Assembly: GCA_048013815.1 (NCBI GenBank) | Contig: CM106586.1 | Location: 12,338,001-12,402,000, forward strand | Origin: Setoptus koraiensis | Taxonomy: Eukaryota; Arthropoda | Length of the DNA: 64,000 nucleotides | Direction: 5' to 3' | Shown here: positions 1 to 14,310 of the stretch, piece after piece | Position numbering within the stretch: position 1 is the first letter of the stretch | Layout of the letters: the number at the start of each line of letters is the position of its first letter | Position numbers and translations under genes: made by a program | Notes under the pieces: model-generated | What the model saw: the letters and a program-made list of their open reading frames with translations, nothing else | Told to the model about the DNA's origin: nothing | Databases searched by the model: none

Positions 1-1965
1 TCCTCATCGCCGGCCAATCATCACTATTGTTTATGCGCAACTGCCGATTATCGCTGACAAACCGATGACCGGTGACCTTTGTTTCGGCTGTCATTGCACA
101 GGCTGACTTGCCAGGTATTTTGGGGTATTTCATCGGGTGCGCATCATTTGTAGTTCTCACTAACGCCAACAGGTTTCTCAGTAACGTGTCGCTGTCTATG
201 GGCGCTGCATTTGCGTGCCGTTGCCACTCATTGTTGGTGGGCGCCGCTGATCCACTTCCGGTTCTTCCATTGTTCTGTTCATGCCGCCGCCGCTGGTCTC
301 CGATACTGCTGCCCATCATCACTCTGACCGCAACACCCAACGGGCCCACGATGGAGCAACAAGGTGATTTTGTTGTCGTTTTATGAATCATCGAGTCAGC
401 TGACAGTTTGTTGCATGTATTTGTTGTATCTCGGGCGACACAACCCGACGCAGCCGGCGTGTGACATCGCCCCGATAATGAGCTGACGTTGCTAATTGAT
501 TTACACTTTCGCAACAGCGCCATCTGACAGTTGGTGGGCAATTTAGAGTGACAGTTGTCACTGTCAACACTGTCATTTGTGAGATCAGCTGTGTGTGGTT
601 GTTTTATCACATCGTCACTGTCGTTGCCTCGCATTGATGAGTCCGAAATGAGCCAACGCAATTGACTTTCCAAATTCCAATTAATGTCAGCGGCGTTGTT
701 GTTGTTGTTGTTGTGGCTGTAGTTGGCACCGTTCGCCTGTCGCTGTCGCTGTTGTTGGCGTCTACAATCGGACGACGACGACGACGACACGGACGATAAC
801 GAGCGGCGCATAATTCTCTTGGCGCTGTCACAGTGATTGTCGTTGTTGTTGTTGTGGTCAGTTGTTGTGTCGCTGTTTGTGCGGGGCAACAATTGATCAT
901 TTGTCGTCAAGTGGCCATTGTTTGTGGCGCTGTCCACTGCTCCGCTGGCCGCAGTAACAAATACCTGAGCGCTATGATAGCAGTGTGACAATGACAAATG
1001 TTGTGTGTGGTGACGCCGATCATTATTATCATCTAACAGGTTGTTGCGCGCCGTCACTCTTTGCTGCGGTCTCACTAGTGGTGGTTGCTGTTGTTGCTGC
1101 TGTTGTTGTTGTTGCTGTTGTTGCTGCTGCGGATGATGCTGCTTGCTAGAGATAACGGGCGACCAACACGAGGTTGGAGAACTAGAGGAGCCCGACGAAA
1201 AGGCCGAATCGTCCGCTCCAAAGTCGGCCATTTGAACCGGAAGCTGCCGATGCGAGCTTGCGGTTGTCGTTGTGTTTGTGTTTGATGTGATTGCATGTGT
1301 CGCTGTGGTTGTGGTTGTCGGCGTCATTGGTGATAATAATGTTGTTTCCTGTCTTTGTTGTTGCTGTTGTCTGTGCTGATGCTGCTGGCACAGTTGATTT
1401 GAATCGGTGTCCGTTTTGCACACACAGTTATCATTATTGTTAGCGCCTGTTGCATTTCTCACTAGTTGTCTTGCCGGAAATAGACGCTCGGTGGCGCTTT
1501 TTCTAGTTGTCGACTGCTGCATCATGATGATTTATCAATGTAACAAGTGTTTGTAAAACGCCTCCAAGTGTGGCTGTTGCGTTGAATTGTGCCGTTCGCT
1601 TGAGTTCAGTTGTGTCCCACTCGATGCATGATAATTGTTGCTGCACCAAACAATTGTTATCGTCTCGCTGCGATCGGCTGTCCGGCCGATCCGCTCGATC
1701 TGGCTGACGTAATATATATGTGTGTGTGTGTGATGTACGCGTTGTATAGGCGGCGCTGCGATTTGATTCGAGGTGGCAAAAAGACAAGTTATACAGTTAT
1801 ATAAGTTATACAGTTTTACAGTTACAAGTTGCACAGGTATAAGTTATGAGCGCAGGGTGGCGCGTAATTGGACGCGCCGTAAATTTGAGATTTGAAAAGT
1901 TTGAAATTGAATGAGCACAAAGGGGGGATTAGCGCCAATCACCATAATATGGTGCCATATAGCAC

Positions 1966-2052
1966 CACACTGCACCACCGCGCACCACACTGCACCACAC
2001 TGCACCACCGTGCACCACATTGCACCACGGTGCACCACACTGCACCACGCTG
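1966..2052. repeat. Short tandem array, GCACCACACT-like unit
   Basis: About eight imperfect copies of a roughly 10-bp GCACCACAYT/GCACCACCGT unit. It is followed at about 2133-2206 by a second array of an approximately 30-bp unit containing GGTGCAGCGAGCTTGGATTGG. Both give open frames on both strands that are only repeat translation. Confidence 0.85.
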
Positions 2053-3835
2053 CAGGGCGCTATGCGGTGGCCGACGGTTGCGAAGCACAAGTGCGATCTA
2101 GATCCAGATTAGATTATCCATACTGGATGCAGCATCGCGGTGCAGCGAGCTTGGATTGGATGCACGGCGGTGCAGCGAGCTTGGATTGGCGGCACGGCGG
2201 TGCAGCAGCGAGAAAAGTAAAAGCAAGTGTGAGCAGCGAAAAGTAACTGCAAACAAGGCTTTTCTAGGTGTGAGGCGGCCGCTGTGTCGAGTGGCTCTGT
2301 CAAGTGGCTCTGTCAAGCGGCTGCGTCCACTGTCAGCGGCCGCTGTCAGTGGCCGCTGACCAGCTGAGTGGCCAGCGATTACGTAAGCGGCGTTGCACAA
2401 TAGGTGTGTTTGTGACAGCGAGCGAGTCACCTGTTGCGTTGCGCTCGATTCGGTGTGGTTTAGTTTTGGGGCTTGCCGACTGACTGCAGAGCTGCAAAGT
2501 TATTTTTGGGTCGCTCGATAGCTCGCCGTTAATTTAGACAAATTAATCACGCTCCGTTCGGGCGATACTCGATTCGCTTGCTGGCGCTTGACTGGTTGAC
2601 TGGTTGCAAATTGCAATTGATTCAGTGTGTGCGCACTCGCCTTTTTTGCTCGACTTTCATCGCTCGACTTTATTTATTTTTATTGGTCCGATTGGCGGCC
2701 GTGTTGCGGCGCAACCATTTCACCGATAGGCTCGGCCCGCTGACGCTAGTTTGCATTCGAGTTGCCACTTGTTGCGCGGCCAACAACTTGTCGGCAACAA
2801 CTTGTCGGCAACAACTTGTCGGCAGCGATTTGTTGGCAGCAAGGCTCCCCTCGCCGGCCGCCAGTCGGCCGCTCGTCGGCCGCCAGTGGGGGATTCAGTC
2901 GGCCGCCTGTTGGCGATTCAGTCGGCCGGCCGGCACAACGGATAATAACGAAAATAATGGCCATTTAACCGTGACCAATAGGGCCCGTGGGCCATGCAAA
3001 CAGCCAACAACAAACAAACAGTTCGAGGGTGTGCGAGATTGTTGAAAACTGGAGCCGAAGATCGTCGTTGCCGTAGCTTTTTCGCGCCACCAACCAACCA
3101 ATTTGTTGCCGAGATGAGTGATTTTTCACTTTCGCACCGTTCGTTGGCACCGCTTGCTGGCGCCAATCGCTGGCTCCGTTCGCTGGGCGGCCGCCTTGCG
3201 AACCACAAGTTGCCAATCGCAAGTTGCGAATCACATTTGCTGTGATTAGCGCGCACCGTTCGAGCGCTGACATGACGCAATATTATGATGATTTGTGGGT
3301 CGCAAATGGTGAGAATTGTCATAATTTGGGCTGCACTGTCAGCGCTATGGCAGCGGCCAGCCGACAGTGCAGCGAGAGCACAAAGAGCCCATTAAAACAC
3401 AAGCCAAACACATTGTGCCGTCACCTTAACCTCGACACAAATAACCTGACTGATTGCACTCATTTAGCAGTCATGTGAGCGCGAAATTGTGCGCGAAATT
3501 GCCAGATATAACTAGCGTTTACGGGCTCGTTGTTTGTCGCACTGCGACAGTCGTAGTTTATAACGGTATAACAATACACAAAAGTTGTTATGTAACAACA
3601 GATACCTGTTGTGCGTGCAGCTAATGACAAACAACAAACAAACTGCCGGTGATAAATGGCGACTTGTTGAGCTCGTTACTGTCCAGCGGCCAGTGTCATG
3701 ACACATTCACTGTTTTCGTGCACTATATTTGGCAATTGTGCGTGCCGTATTTGCGATCACTCATTGCACTTGTTGCTGTTGGTTGTGCTGCGATTAGCTC
3801 AATAAGTTTGTAACTGCGCTTCACATGATGACCGG

Positions 3836-3930
3836 GTATTTGTCGGGCATTTGTCGGGCAGTTGCCGTCATTTGTCGGGCATTTGCCGTCATTTGTCGGG
3901 CAGTTGCCGTCATTTGTCGGGTATTCGTGC
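3836..3930. repeat. Short tandem array of TTGTCGGGCA/TTGCCGTCA units
   Basis: A roughly 21-bp compound unit (ATTTGTCGGGC followed by ATTTGCCGTC or GTTGCCGTC) is repeated about four to five times. No promoter or coding context is visible. Confidence 0.8.
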
Positions 3931-5540
3931 GGCATTTATCGCCGTTGCGGGCAGTGCGGAGCAGGACAGGTAGCCGAAAATAGAGGCCGCTAAGCGGCAT
4001 GCAATAGCCACTCAATGAGCCGCTGATAGTAGCAGCTAGTAATTATCCAATCAACGACAGCAGCAACAAACGAGCTGCATTGTGTGGCGACTTTTCAATT
4101 GTGATCACCAGTCTGGGCCGCCATTAACCATTAACGGCCATATATCACACACACACACACACACAGCACAAATTATGCAACATTTCTCGATATAATAACA
4201 TAACATTGCATAATCATATATTGTCAGCGTAATACTACTACGGACAAGCGAACGAACAAATGAACGTTGCATGAACAACAATGCATATCGCTCAACTCAA
4301 ACCAATTTGGCCAGTTATAACTTATAAGACAACTAATTAGCATTGCAACGTCCAATTGAATTGCTTGCTCTATATAATTTTCTCAATGCTGTCGCCCGTT
4401 ACTGGCAACCATCAATGGTCACCGGCAACTCGTCATTTGAATACATTACGTGCGATTGTTTTGGCAAGCTCGACACACGATACCACCAAAACTGTTAATC
4501 TGATCGACTTTGTTTATTGTCGCTCTAGTGTTGCCCTGCACACAGCGACGACGAGACGATAATTGTAACAGTGATTGCGATCACCCACGGCATTTCTCAG
4601 CGCCGCTAATGACAGCGCCAATTGAGGCTATTCCAACTGTCTAACTACTCGCAATTATTGGCGTATCCAAGTAACCAAGGAAACTTAGACGCCAATAATT
4701 CATAAGTCATAACCCACTGGCAACAAGATGGTTCTCGTCAGCCCTTAAAAGACCCATATATGCGGGAATCGCTCTCACGATCAGTGTCAGATCTTGTCAG
4801 GTGGATATGAAACAAACAACACAACTTTGTTTTAGTAGAATCAAAATAGAAGATTGGAAATGAGCGAAAGCGATATTTCGACTAGAGGGCAATTCAATTG
4901 TGCTGAAAACAAATGTCAAAATAAATCAAAAAACAGTAAGAAAAAGAATTATAAAATTGAAGTCTCGCTTTTGCGGCGTCTTCTCATATTGACCACGGTA
5001 TGTTGGTTCAGTGTTGGTTCAGTATTGTTGTCGTAGGTGTTGTTGCTGCTGTTGTTGGTGTTGGTGCTGATGCTCTTGTCTAGTTGGCTGTTGTTGTTGA
5101 TTCAACCGAATGAACAGACGGAGAGTAGTAATCACAAAAGTAGTGTGAATTGAACGATAATTATATCATCGTATTCACATGTAATAATATTGTGTTGCTG
5201 ATATATCGTGTATATTTAAGCAGTTGTTGCTTTGCCAATAAGTGTTCCTGTCAGTTATTATAACTGTAACATTGGTGCACTTTTAATTGATAGTGAGTCG
5301 CACCATTACCATGGCAACTACAAGAGCGCTTGCTAATTAGTGTGTGTGTGTGTGTCGCACACATAACAGTACAACGGTTACATAACAGATGTATGACGGA
5401 TATAAATAATAAATAAATGACAGATATTGTGTGCAGTGAGTAGTAACAAGAGTGACAACGCTTGCCGACTCACAATTCGCATCTCACACAAATTGTGTCA
5501 CAATGTCACATTTGTGCACACCGGATACACAGTTAGCCGC

Positions 5541-5656
5541 TGATCAGCTGATTGTCACTGGTCACAGGTGCACAACTGTGTCAGTTTGTGACAATCAGCT
5601 GATTGCCACTGGTCAAAAATGCACAACTGTGTCAGCTTGTGACAATCAGCTGATTG
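5541..5656. repeat. Direct repeat of about 51-60 bp centred on AATCAGCTGATT
   Basis: Two and a half copies of a block containing the palindrome ATCAGCTGAT followed by ACTGGTCA, a GCACAACTGTGTCAG segment and TTGTGACA. The palindrome contains the E-box CAGCTG and occurs near 5542, 5593 and 5644. Spacing and sequence are well kept between copies, so this is a recent local duplication; a bHLH-binding cluster is possible but not shown. Confidence 0.7.
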
Positions 5657-5957
5657 CAGCATGCTTGTTATTGTTGCCGCAAGTGACAGGTGCCTGTTGC
5701 GGGTTAGTTACATGCCAGTTGTGTGATGCAACAATATGGCGGCATAATATAAATTAAATAGATACATGGATTCATATTGTGGACACGACGAATGTGCCAT
5801 AAATGGGAACGAATGACAACTGAGAACAAATGACAAGTGCAAGTGAATGAGCGATGATTAGACACACAGTGTGCGGATTATAGTGTAGACACACATTATT
5901 TGTGTGATACACAAAGGCACTGGTTGTATCAATTTATGGCGACGCAATGTTGCGATG

Positions 5958-6119
<162 letters not shown>

Positions 6120-6292
6120 AGTGGACGCCGGAAGTGACCAGGAACTGGCCAAACAATCACACACAGGCGAGCATGGTGTTGCGTTTGCGGTGGTGCAGCC
6201 ACTGCAAACCGGTGAGTGCGCCAGTAATGACAGCTCATTTGCTGGCCACCGACAACCGACTGACCTGTCGCACACACAACAACTGTTTCAAC

Positions 6293-6360
6293 TGTTGTTG
6301 TTATGTAATATGTTGCTTGTAAGCCTGGGCTTACAAGCAACATATTACATAACAACAACA
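6293..6360. repeat. Perfect inverted repeat: 32-bp arms, 4-nt loop
   Basis: The left arm 6293-6324 is exactly complementary to the right arm 6329-6360, with loop CTGG at 6325-6328. An RNA from either strand would fold into an unbroken 32-bp stem. There are no mismatches, so the structure is either young or maintained. It lies about 190 bp beyond the (CAA)n run, and the outer ends of the arms are TTG/CAA-rich. Confidence 0.9.
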
Positions 6361-7844
6361 TAATATCAGCTGCTCGCCTTGGCCAGGTGTCGGGCGTGAT
6401 GTTGCGGTGGTTGGTCGTGTCTGTCATTTGTTTATTTGTCCATTCATTCATTCGCTCGTTTGTTTGTTTGTTTGTTTGTTTGTTTGCATCTTGAGTTGAT
6501 GTTGTTACAGGGGCTGGTCGTTAGCGCATCGCTCTAGGCGCCAACAAACGGATTCTGGGCTCATCGCTCGGTTTGGGTTTGGTGCTTGACGTTTGGTCGC
6601 TGTGAGACACTCACCAGTTGACACCTTCAGCGGTCGCCTCGCTAATTGCATCGCACTCATTTCATTGCATAAGATAAATTGAATTTCGGCCGAGCGGCCG
6701 ATATTATGTTGTCATGCGAAGTGCAAGCCAGCGAGCGGCTGAGAGCGGCCGACACACACAGGTGAGAAAGTTACTAATTGTTGGCTCGACTGGCCGGCCG
6801 GCCGGCCGGACGACAGCGCATTGGCGCTAATTAGGCATGCTGGTGGGCAAATGAACGGCAACATTTGTGAGCGCCGTCACACTCTTTCTCAGCGGCCGCA
6901 GCGGTCGCCAATGATGATGGCCTGTCCGAGGCTCGACTGGCTTGCGAGGCTCGACTGGCTTGCGAGGCTTGCGTTTAGAAACGCACGCCAGGGTTTTGTT
7001 GGCCGGGCCGAATGGCTGTTGCGGCGATTTCGGCCAAAATTACAAATTGGAAATTAAAATAGAAATAGAAATCGAAATGAGATTGCCGCCGCAGCGGCCT
7101 CGATTCGGAATCGGGCCTTCGTCGGCGGCTCGCATCAGCGCGGCCACTGCCAACAAACCGCCAGATCGAAGCGCCAGATCGAAGCGCCGGATCGAAGCGC
7201 CGGATCGCAGTTGCAGAGTTTGATCGGAGCGCCAGAAACGAGAGCGAGACCACGGCGAGTTATCACTGCATCCCCGATCCCGAGGCTATTTTTTTTTCTC
7301 GTAAATATCGCGCCACTGACATGACTTGCGCAACGGTTGTGCAGCATCGCGCGGCAATATTCACAACAACAAGCATTATTCACAACAAGCAATATTCACA
7401 ACAAGCGATATTCACAACAAGCGATATTTATAAACAGCGCATAGCTTGTGTTTAAATATGTATTTATAAATATTACGCAATAATACACAATATATAATAA
7501 TAATGATATGATGCGTTGCGCAAGTGTCGGTATTAGCCAGTTTGCCGGCCAGCAAACATCATTATTGGTTAGCTGGCTTGAGATCGGTGAGATGGATGCA
7601 AGTGTCTCGACGTGTGTCGTGTTAACATGCCATTTTGACAGCAACGCCGCTCAAAATGTTTAAACGCGCCATGTTTTACCCTACAAATCTCAGCTCACAA
7701 TCAGCTTTGTCTATGGCTGGCCGTCGACAGCGACCGTTTTGCTGAAATAGTATGAAATAGTTTGTTAACTGTAAATTGGCGCCAACGGTGAGCAAAGTGT
7801 TACGCAAATGAGATCAGCGACTTGTGAGCTCCATCTGACAACTT

Positions 7845-7886
7845 GTGTGAATCACAGTGTGTTTGAGCACACACTGTGAATCACAC
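7845..7886. repeat. Inverted repeat, 18-bp arms with one mismatch
   Basis: Arms 7845-7862 and 7869-7886 pair at 17 of 18 positions around the loop TTGAGC. The arm carries GTGTGAATCACAGTGTGT. No gene is nearby. Confidence 0.8.
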
Positions 7887-8127
7887 TTGCAATCAGCTAG
7901 CTCAAATCAGCATTTCACTCACAAGTCAGGCGAGGCTCATTTCTATTTAGCTAGTTGTGGATTCAGTTGGACTAAATAAAAATAGATAAAATAAAACAAA
8001 ATAAAAAGAAAGCGAAAAGGGCCGTTTCTTTCAATGGTCGTTGACTCGTTCAATTTGTTTGGCTTTGCGCTGCCTTGGTTGCTTTCGTTTGGCCAGATGC
8101 GATTGATGGCCAAGCGCGGCCAAGCGG

Positions 8128-8195
8128 CCAAACGGACAAACGAGCAAACGAGCAAACGGGCAAACGGGCAAACGAGCAAATGAGCAAATGAGCTT
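8128..8195. repeat. 9-bp tandem array (CAAACGAGC-like)
   Basis: About seven copies of a 9-bp CAAACGRGC/CAAATGAGC unit. Open frames over it are repeat translation. Confidence 0.8.
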
Positions 8196-8580
8196 GCCAC
8201 AGAGAGCATGAGTGTGCCGGCGAGCACGGCCACCAACTAATAAATAAATACAAGAGAATAAATGAATGGGACGACAGAGAAAGCCAATGAATGCGATGAG
8301 ACGAAGATGGTCACAAGTGAGCGAAAAATCATCCGTCTTGCATAATGCTCGACACAACAGCAACAACGGCAACAACAACGGCAACAACAACGGAACAACG
8401 GCAACAACAACGGAACAACGGCAACAACAACGACAACAACAACAACAGCGCAATAATGTTAATAAGGGTGGAAACAGCGGACATTGTAAATGCGCAATCA
8501 TTATCATTGGCTCATCAATTGCCGGCGACCGTTTGCCTACGATTCGCAATGTTTGTTATGGGCATCCGATTCACCTGTGC

Positions 8581-8612
<32 letters not shown>

Positions 8613-9026
8613 CTGTTGTTGCTGTTGTTGCTGTTTCATTCATTCAAGTTTGCATTTGTAGGCAAGAAAAAGAAAAAGAAGAAAAGGAGAAGCAGAAGGA
8701 GAAGAAGAAGGGGAAAGAGATGCGCAAACGGAGAAGAAAAGGAGCGATGATAATAATATAGCCGAGCGGCGCATAATAATAATTATATCCAATAATGCAA
8801 CAACGACAACTGGCAACATTGGCCAACTGATATAACAAGCGCAACAAAGCGAGACAGAACAATTTAAATCCATCATCGCGCCAGCTAATGATTACCATTT
8901 ATTACTGGTATCATTAAAGATAAAAGATCAACTTTGCAACTGCATCGACGCCATGCAAATTAGACCATGCGTCGATATGCGCTCACACTCGCCCAGCTCG
9001 ACAGGCTCACTCGCCGAGATGGACAG

Positions 9027-9168
<142 letters not shown>

Positions 9169-11254
9169 GCTCGCTGTGCGACCGTTACATGGCAGCGTTA
9201 TGCGTAATGTTGCGCAATGTGGCCGCCGCTTTGGTTGCTGTTGGCCAGATTGGACCATGCAAGAGTCGATGATGCAAGAGAAGAGCAGACTCGCCTGGAC
9301 ACAGCTCACATCATCGACGACGTTGATGAGCTCGCCTGGCATCTAGCAACAGCTGATGGTGGCAAAACAGCAGCAACAACAACAACAACAACAAACTGTA
9401 ACTGACCATTCGCCGAAAGTGACCAAATCACCTGACGTCTCTCTGATCTGATCACCTGTTCATCAGCTGTGCTCACAGCGGAGTTGCTGCACAGGTGAGT
9501 TGCACTTGTGTGTGTGTGTGTGTGTGTGTCAGCCGGCTGACACAGCTGAGGGCGTTATGTAACTTGCATAATGTAAGCGAGCATGCGACGGTGGTCAAGT
9601 GGCCACTATTTACAACTGCCGTTATATTGCCAATGGTGTCGTGAATGATGATTGCGATGAAACATGACAGCAGCGCACCGTTGGTGTTACCTGGGCATGA
9701 TACCATATGATATTCATACATACAAATGTGAGCATATCATATGTGAATGTTGCCGTTGTTGCCGTTGTTGCCGTTGCTGTTGTTGTTGCCGTTGTTGCCG
9801 TTGTTGCTGCTGTTGTTGCCGTTGTTGTTGTTGCTGGCGATGGGCGCATTTTGTTGCCGCAGCAACCACCATCGGCGCTCGCTCTGCGGCTCCCCCATTC
9901 GGCATTCGCTTGCATTGAATGCGCAAATGAGCCAAACGATGATTCATTTGCACCGTTTGCTCATTCATGCCTCATTGGCTCCGTTGGCTCCGTTGGCTTC
10001 GCTGGCTTGCCAATCGGCGCAGCCAATCAAGCCAACGAAACCGACGAAGCCAACAGGCCGACGAGGCCGATGGAACCGATGCGTCAGTCAGCTGACGGCT
10101 CTTTGTCCGTTTGTTGCGCCGTTGTTTGCGCGCCGCTGCAACAGGTGAGACAACAACCGGGCGACGACGCCTAACGGGACGCGCATAAATATTGTGAGCG
10201 CAGCAAGTTGCACTGACCAGTGGTCAGTGACTCGCCAGTGGAGAGCGCCGGTGCAGTTGGCCGACTGCACCCGAGTGTCTGCGATACCGGAGCCATGGCA
10301 AATCACCTCGCAAATCGCTCATTATTTAAATCTGACAATCTGCAAATTTGCGAGCCTTGCCAATACATACAATAAATGTGCTGGATAGCGCTGTCATGCT
10401 TGCCTCATCTCTCATCAGCTTCATCATGCAAATAGGAATTTTCAGCCAAATTTAGCTTCGCTTGGCCCGCTCGGCTCGTCGCTGCACCGTCGCACCGTCG
10501 CACCATTGCACCGCTGCCGACTTGGTGCCGCTGCGGCCGAGCCACACAACCTGTGAGTGACCAGTGGCGAGTTGAGCAACGGCCAATGCAGCATGGGCAA
10601 GCGATGCCAAATGAAATCTATTCCTATTGCCGGCAATAGTATTGCGTCATGTTTGGCATTTGCCATCTATCGTTATCGTCGCTGTGCGGAGCGCCGCGGC
10701 GCGGCCGAACCGGACCGGACGAGCTGTCAGTGGCGAATCGCCCATGAGCAGCCACTAATGCGAACAGCGGCCAGTCAATGAGGCGAAAACGAGCAGAAAA
10801 TGAGCCGGCCAACAAGTGAAGCGAACAGGCCAAAAGTTTGCCGAAATGCGACGAAACGGCGCTAATAACACGATAACGGCCGCTGGTTTCGCTTTCTGTT
10901 TTCGCTTTCTGTAACCGTTTGCGCAATCTTGCTTCTGCCGGCGCAACGAGCGACAGCCGGCGTCGGGTTACGCAACCGTTGTGGACAATTGTGTCAATTG
11001 CATAATTAGCGCCGCAAGTGGACAAATGAGTCATGAGCGAGCGAGCGAGCGAGCGATTGAGTGGACAAATGAGCGAGCGAGCGAGCGAGTGAGCGCATGA
11101 GATTGGAAAGCATGAAAGCGCAAGTGCGTTTGGCGAGCGCGCTTTGTCGAGCTCGTTTTGGCGAGCGCATTTCGGCGAGCGCATTCTGGCAAGTCAATTT
11201 GCAAATACGAATCACTTGCGTCGTGAGTGAGCTCGCCAGCTCGAGCGACTAATA

Positions 11255-11309
11255 CAGTACATGTGTATTATGTACTGCACATATTAATTATGTGTGGTAA
11301 TGTGCAGTA
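11255..11309. repeat. Two overlapping inverted repeats
   Basis: CAGTACAT (11255-11262) pairs with ATGTACTG (11270-11277); TACTGCACAT (11273-11282) pairs with ATGTGCAGTA (11300-11309). The two stems share bases 11273-11277, so only one can form at a time. Short arms make chance a real possibility. Confidence 0.5.
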
Positions 11310-11663
11310 ATTTGCGCACGACGCGTCGTCTGTGCAGCTGTAGCTGGCTGCGCGCCACAACAGGTTGCAGTGTAAAACTTATTATTACATGCATGCGAAT
11401 GGCGAGAGGCGACAAGCGACAAGCGCATTGGCGCCGCCAAACGGCACCGCACAACAATCGCCATCGAGCGAGCGAGTGAGGCCATTAATTAAAAAGCAGT
11501 TTTCTAATTAGTCTAATTACCAGTGGCGACGCTCACAACAAACGGCTAAACGTCTAACGTGTGTTTAGGCTTGGGCGAGTGCGCGTCGAGCCGGCGCTGG
11601 CAAGACCCGCTCGGGCGACACAACAAAATCACCTGTCGAGCTGCAACGGCGAGCGGGCGGGCA

Positions 11664-11712
11664 CAACGAGCGGCCCAACGAGCGGCACAACGAGCGGCCC
11701 AACGAGCGGCGC
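11664..11712. repeat. 12-bp tandem array (AACGAGCGGCAC)
   Basis: About four copies of a 12-bp AACGAGCGGCMC unit. A related GAGC-rich stretch lies at about 11036-11095. No gene context. Confidence 0.8.
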
Positions 11713-13410
11713 GGAAACAACTGGCTGCAATTAGATACAAGCGGACAGAGTTGCCAGATGGAGCGGATTGAGATGTTTCCATTATGACGATGTTGGGCAA
11801 CTGCCACAGCATAGAAATAAAGCCGAAATAAAGATCGAACGAAAGAGGAACTCACCTTGATTTCGGATTAGCGAGTCGATTGTTACAGGTGCCAAATCGA
11901 GTTGCTGCTGCTGCCAATATAAATGGACGATCACCTTTATTTAGACTTGCTTTGGTCGCTGGCTGGCTGGCTGGCTAGTTAAGTGCTAATTAAGACCGAT
12001 GGTCATCGTGATCGGCCAACAGCTTGCCGCTCATCGGCGACCACCGAACGCTAACCTTTTCTCCGCACTGGCACCAAAATGATAATGACGCTCGATTTGT
12101 ACGCTCGCTGACGGCAACTCGTTTTGAGAGACAACTGTCGATAAATGTTGTTGCTGTTTCAGTGTTTATAATTGTTTGCACCCAACGCTCAATTTGACAG
12201 AGGCCACATACAAACAGACGCTGGCATTGTTGTTGGGTCTCGCTGGCCGCCGTTGCCGTTGTTGTCGTTGCTGCTGTTGCTGTTGCCGTTGTTGTCGTTG
12301 CTGCTGTTGCTGTTGCTGTTGTTGCCGTTGTTGCGCCTGCCAGCACGATAATGCTTGCAATGATTTTAATTATTATCGGCTGTTGTTGCTGTTGTTGCTG
12401 TTGTCGCTGTCATTGTCGCCGTATAGCTGTATGGCTGTACGGCTGTATAACTGCACGACTGGCCAATGGTGGCGATATTTCCCTTTCGCTCGCTGGCCCG
12501 ATGCCAGCCGAATCAGCTGACAAATAAGCTGTCGTTGTTGTTGCTTGAATGAACGGTGCACGTGTGATTGACCTCAAGCCCACCAAACGTATGGGTCAGT
12601 TCGGGCCGACGGTCAGTTGTCGTGTGTCGTCAACAGTTTGCTGCTTGTTTGTTTGTTTGTTTGCTCGTTTGTTTGTTTGTTGCGTATTGTTTGTTGCGTA
12701 TTGTTTGTGGCTCGTCACAGGTTGGCTGCGTGACGCACGCCCGACTCACACTGTAATTTCTATCGACGATTCGCTGTCGACGATTGACCACTGGCTATCG
12801 TCAATTGCCGTCTGAACAGCGCTGCTTATTTGTACGTGTGTGCGTGTGTTAATTTGAATATTCAAATAATTGGTGAATGATTAGTGATGCAAGTCAGTTA
12901 GTGGGCAAGTGTGATTGGCGATGATGAAATTGAACTGTCCATTTGGGCTCTGTTTTGACTATTTTGACACACGGCGAGTGAGCAGTCGCTGTCAAATAAC
13001 ATTATTGTGACACGATCAGCTGACTATGAAACGAAAAGCAAACTGGTCACTGTTGCAGTTGTTGCTGTTGTTGTTGCAGTTGTTGCAGTTGTTGCTGTTG
13101 TTGTTCACTACTGACACACTCACTCACACGCATCAGACCAGCGAATGAACAGCAAAAATCAAAATAACAACAACAACAACTACACACACGCCCGATGGCA
13201 AGTGGGTGGTTCCACTGGCAACAAAGAAGACGCACACACACACACGGCCAGCAACTGCACCTGTCGTTGTTGTTGTCGCTGTTGTTGCTGTCGCCGTTGC
13301 TGTTGTTGCTGCTGCCGTTGCTGTTGTTGCTGTTGCCGGTGATGCAACGGCAGCAACAACAACAACAAGCTACAAGTGGCCAATGCAAATCTTTGCCTTC
13401 GCTCGTTTCA

Positions 13411-13463
13411 GTGCCCCCCCCCCTGCCCCGCCACACAAAACTCGACAGGCGGGGGGGGGGCAC
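13411..13463. repeat. C10/G10 inverted repeat
   Basis: GTG followed by ten C (13411-13423) is complementary to ten G followed by CAC (13451-13463), with a 27-nt spacer. Homopolymer G and C runs of this length are rare in the window. The strand could form G-quadruplex or i-motif structures as well as a hairpin. Confidence 0.8.
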
Positions 13464-14310
13464 TTACACGGCAGACACACGCCGACAACAAGTTACGTAA
13501 TAGCAACAAGTGAGTGGCCAAAAAATGGCCACACGAGGCGCCATAGGCACCCGTTGATTTTGATGCAAATTTCAGCAGCAAACGGTGCGCCGGTCGGTGG
13601 CTACCTGTCAGTCACTGGCTGCTGCCGACCAAAACTGTTATTAGACCAATATTTGTGCTGCGTCCAGCCGACGACGGCGACGGGCTTGCTCGCTCAGCTG
13701 ATTCATTCGGATAATGGGGATAACTCAGATAGCGGATAATGGAGATAATTGACAATTGTGATAGCGGATAAATCAGTGCGGATAATTGCGTTATCATGCT
13801 GCACACTGAAGGCGCACGAGATTGCGCAAGACACCTGAGATTGTAAGCAGTTGTGTGCTCCAGTTGACAACTTTCGCTCGCGTGAGCCCAACTGTCGCGT
13901 AACTTGGCTTGCAACTGTCGACCAACAAGATAATTGCGCTTGGCTGTGCTGTATTTATCGGCGGCCATTATGCAACAAATATGCAAATTTCGGCCCGTCG
14001 TTATGCCGACCACCAGTGTCATGTTAAATTGGTACACAAGACAATGCATGATGCGACAGCGGCGACTTTGCTCTGGGCGCCACACAATTTGCGCGCAATT
14101 TGCGCACAATTTGTGATTTGTGTCAGGCGGTTGCAATTGTTGCGGCTCGCGAGCCATCTTTTCAATTTCGATTCATGCAACATTTATTTGTCTATTTATA
14201 GTTACGTAAACTGTCTCACTATGCATCTATCTATACAATTTATATTATCAGTAGTCAAGTTGATGCGATGTCGGCTGTGCGACTGGCCAATTGGCAATTA
14301 TGGCGCACAG

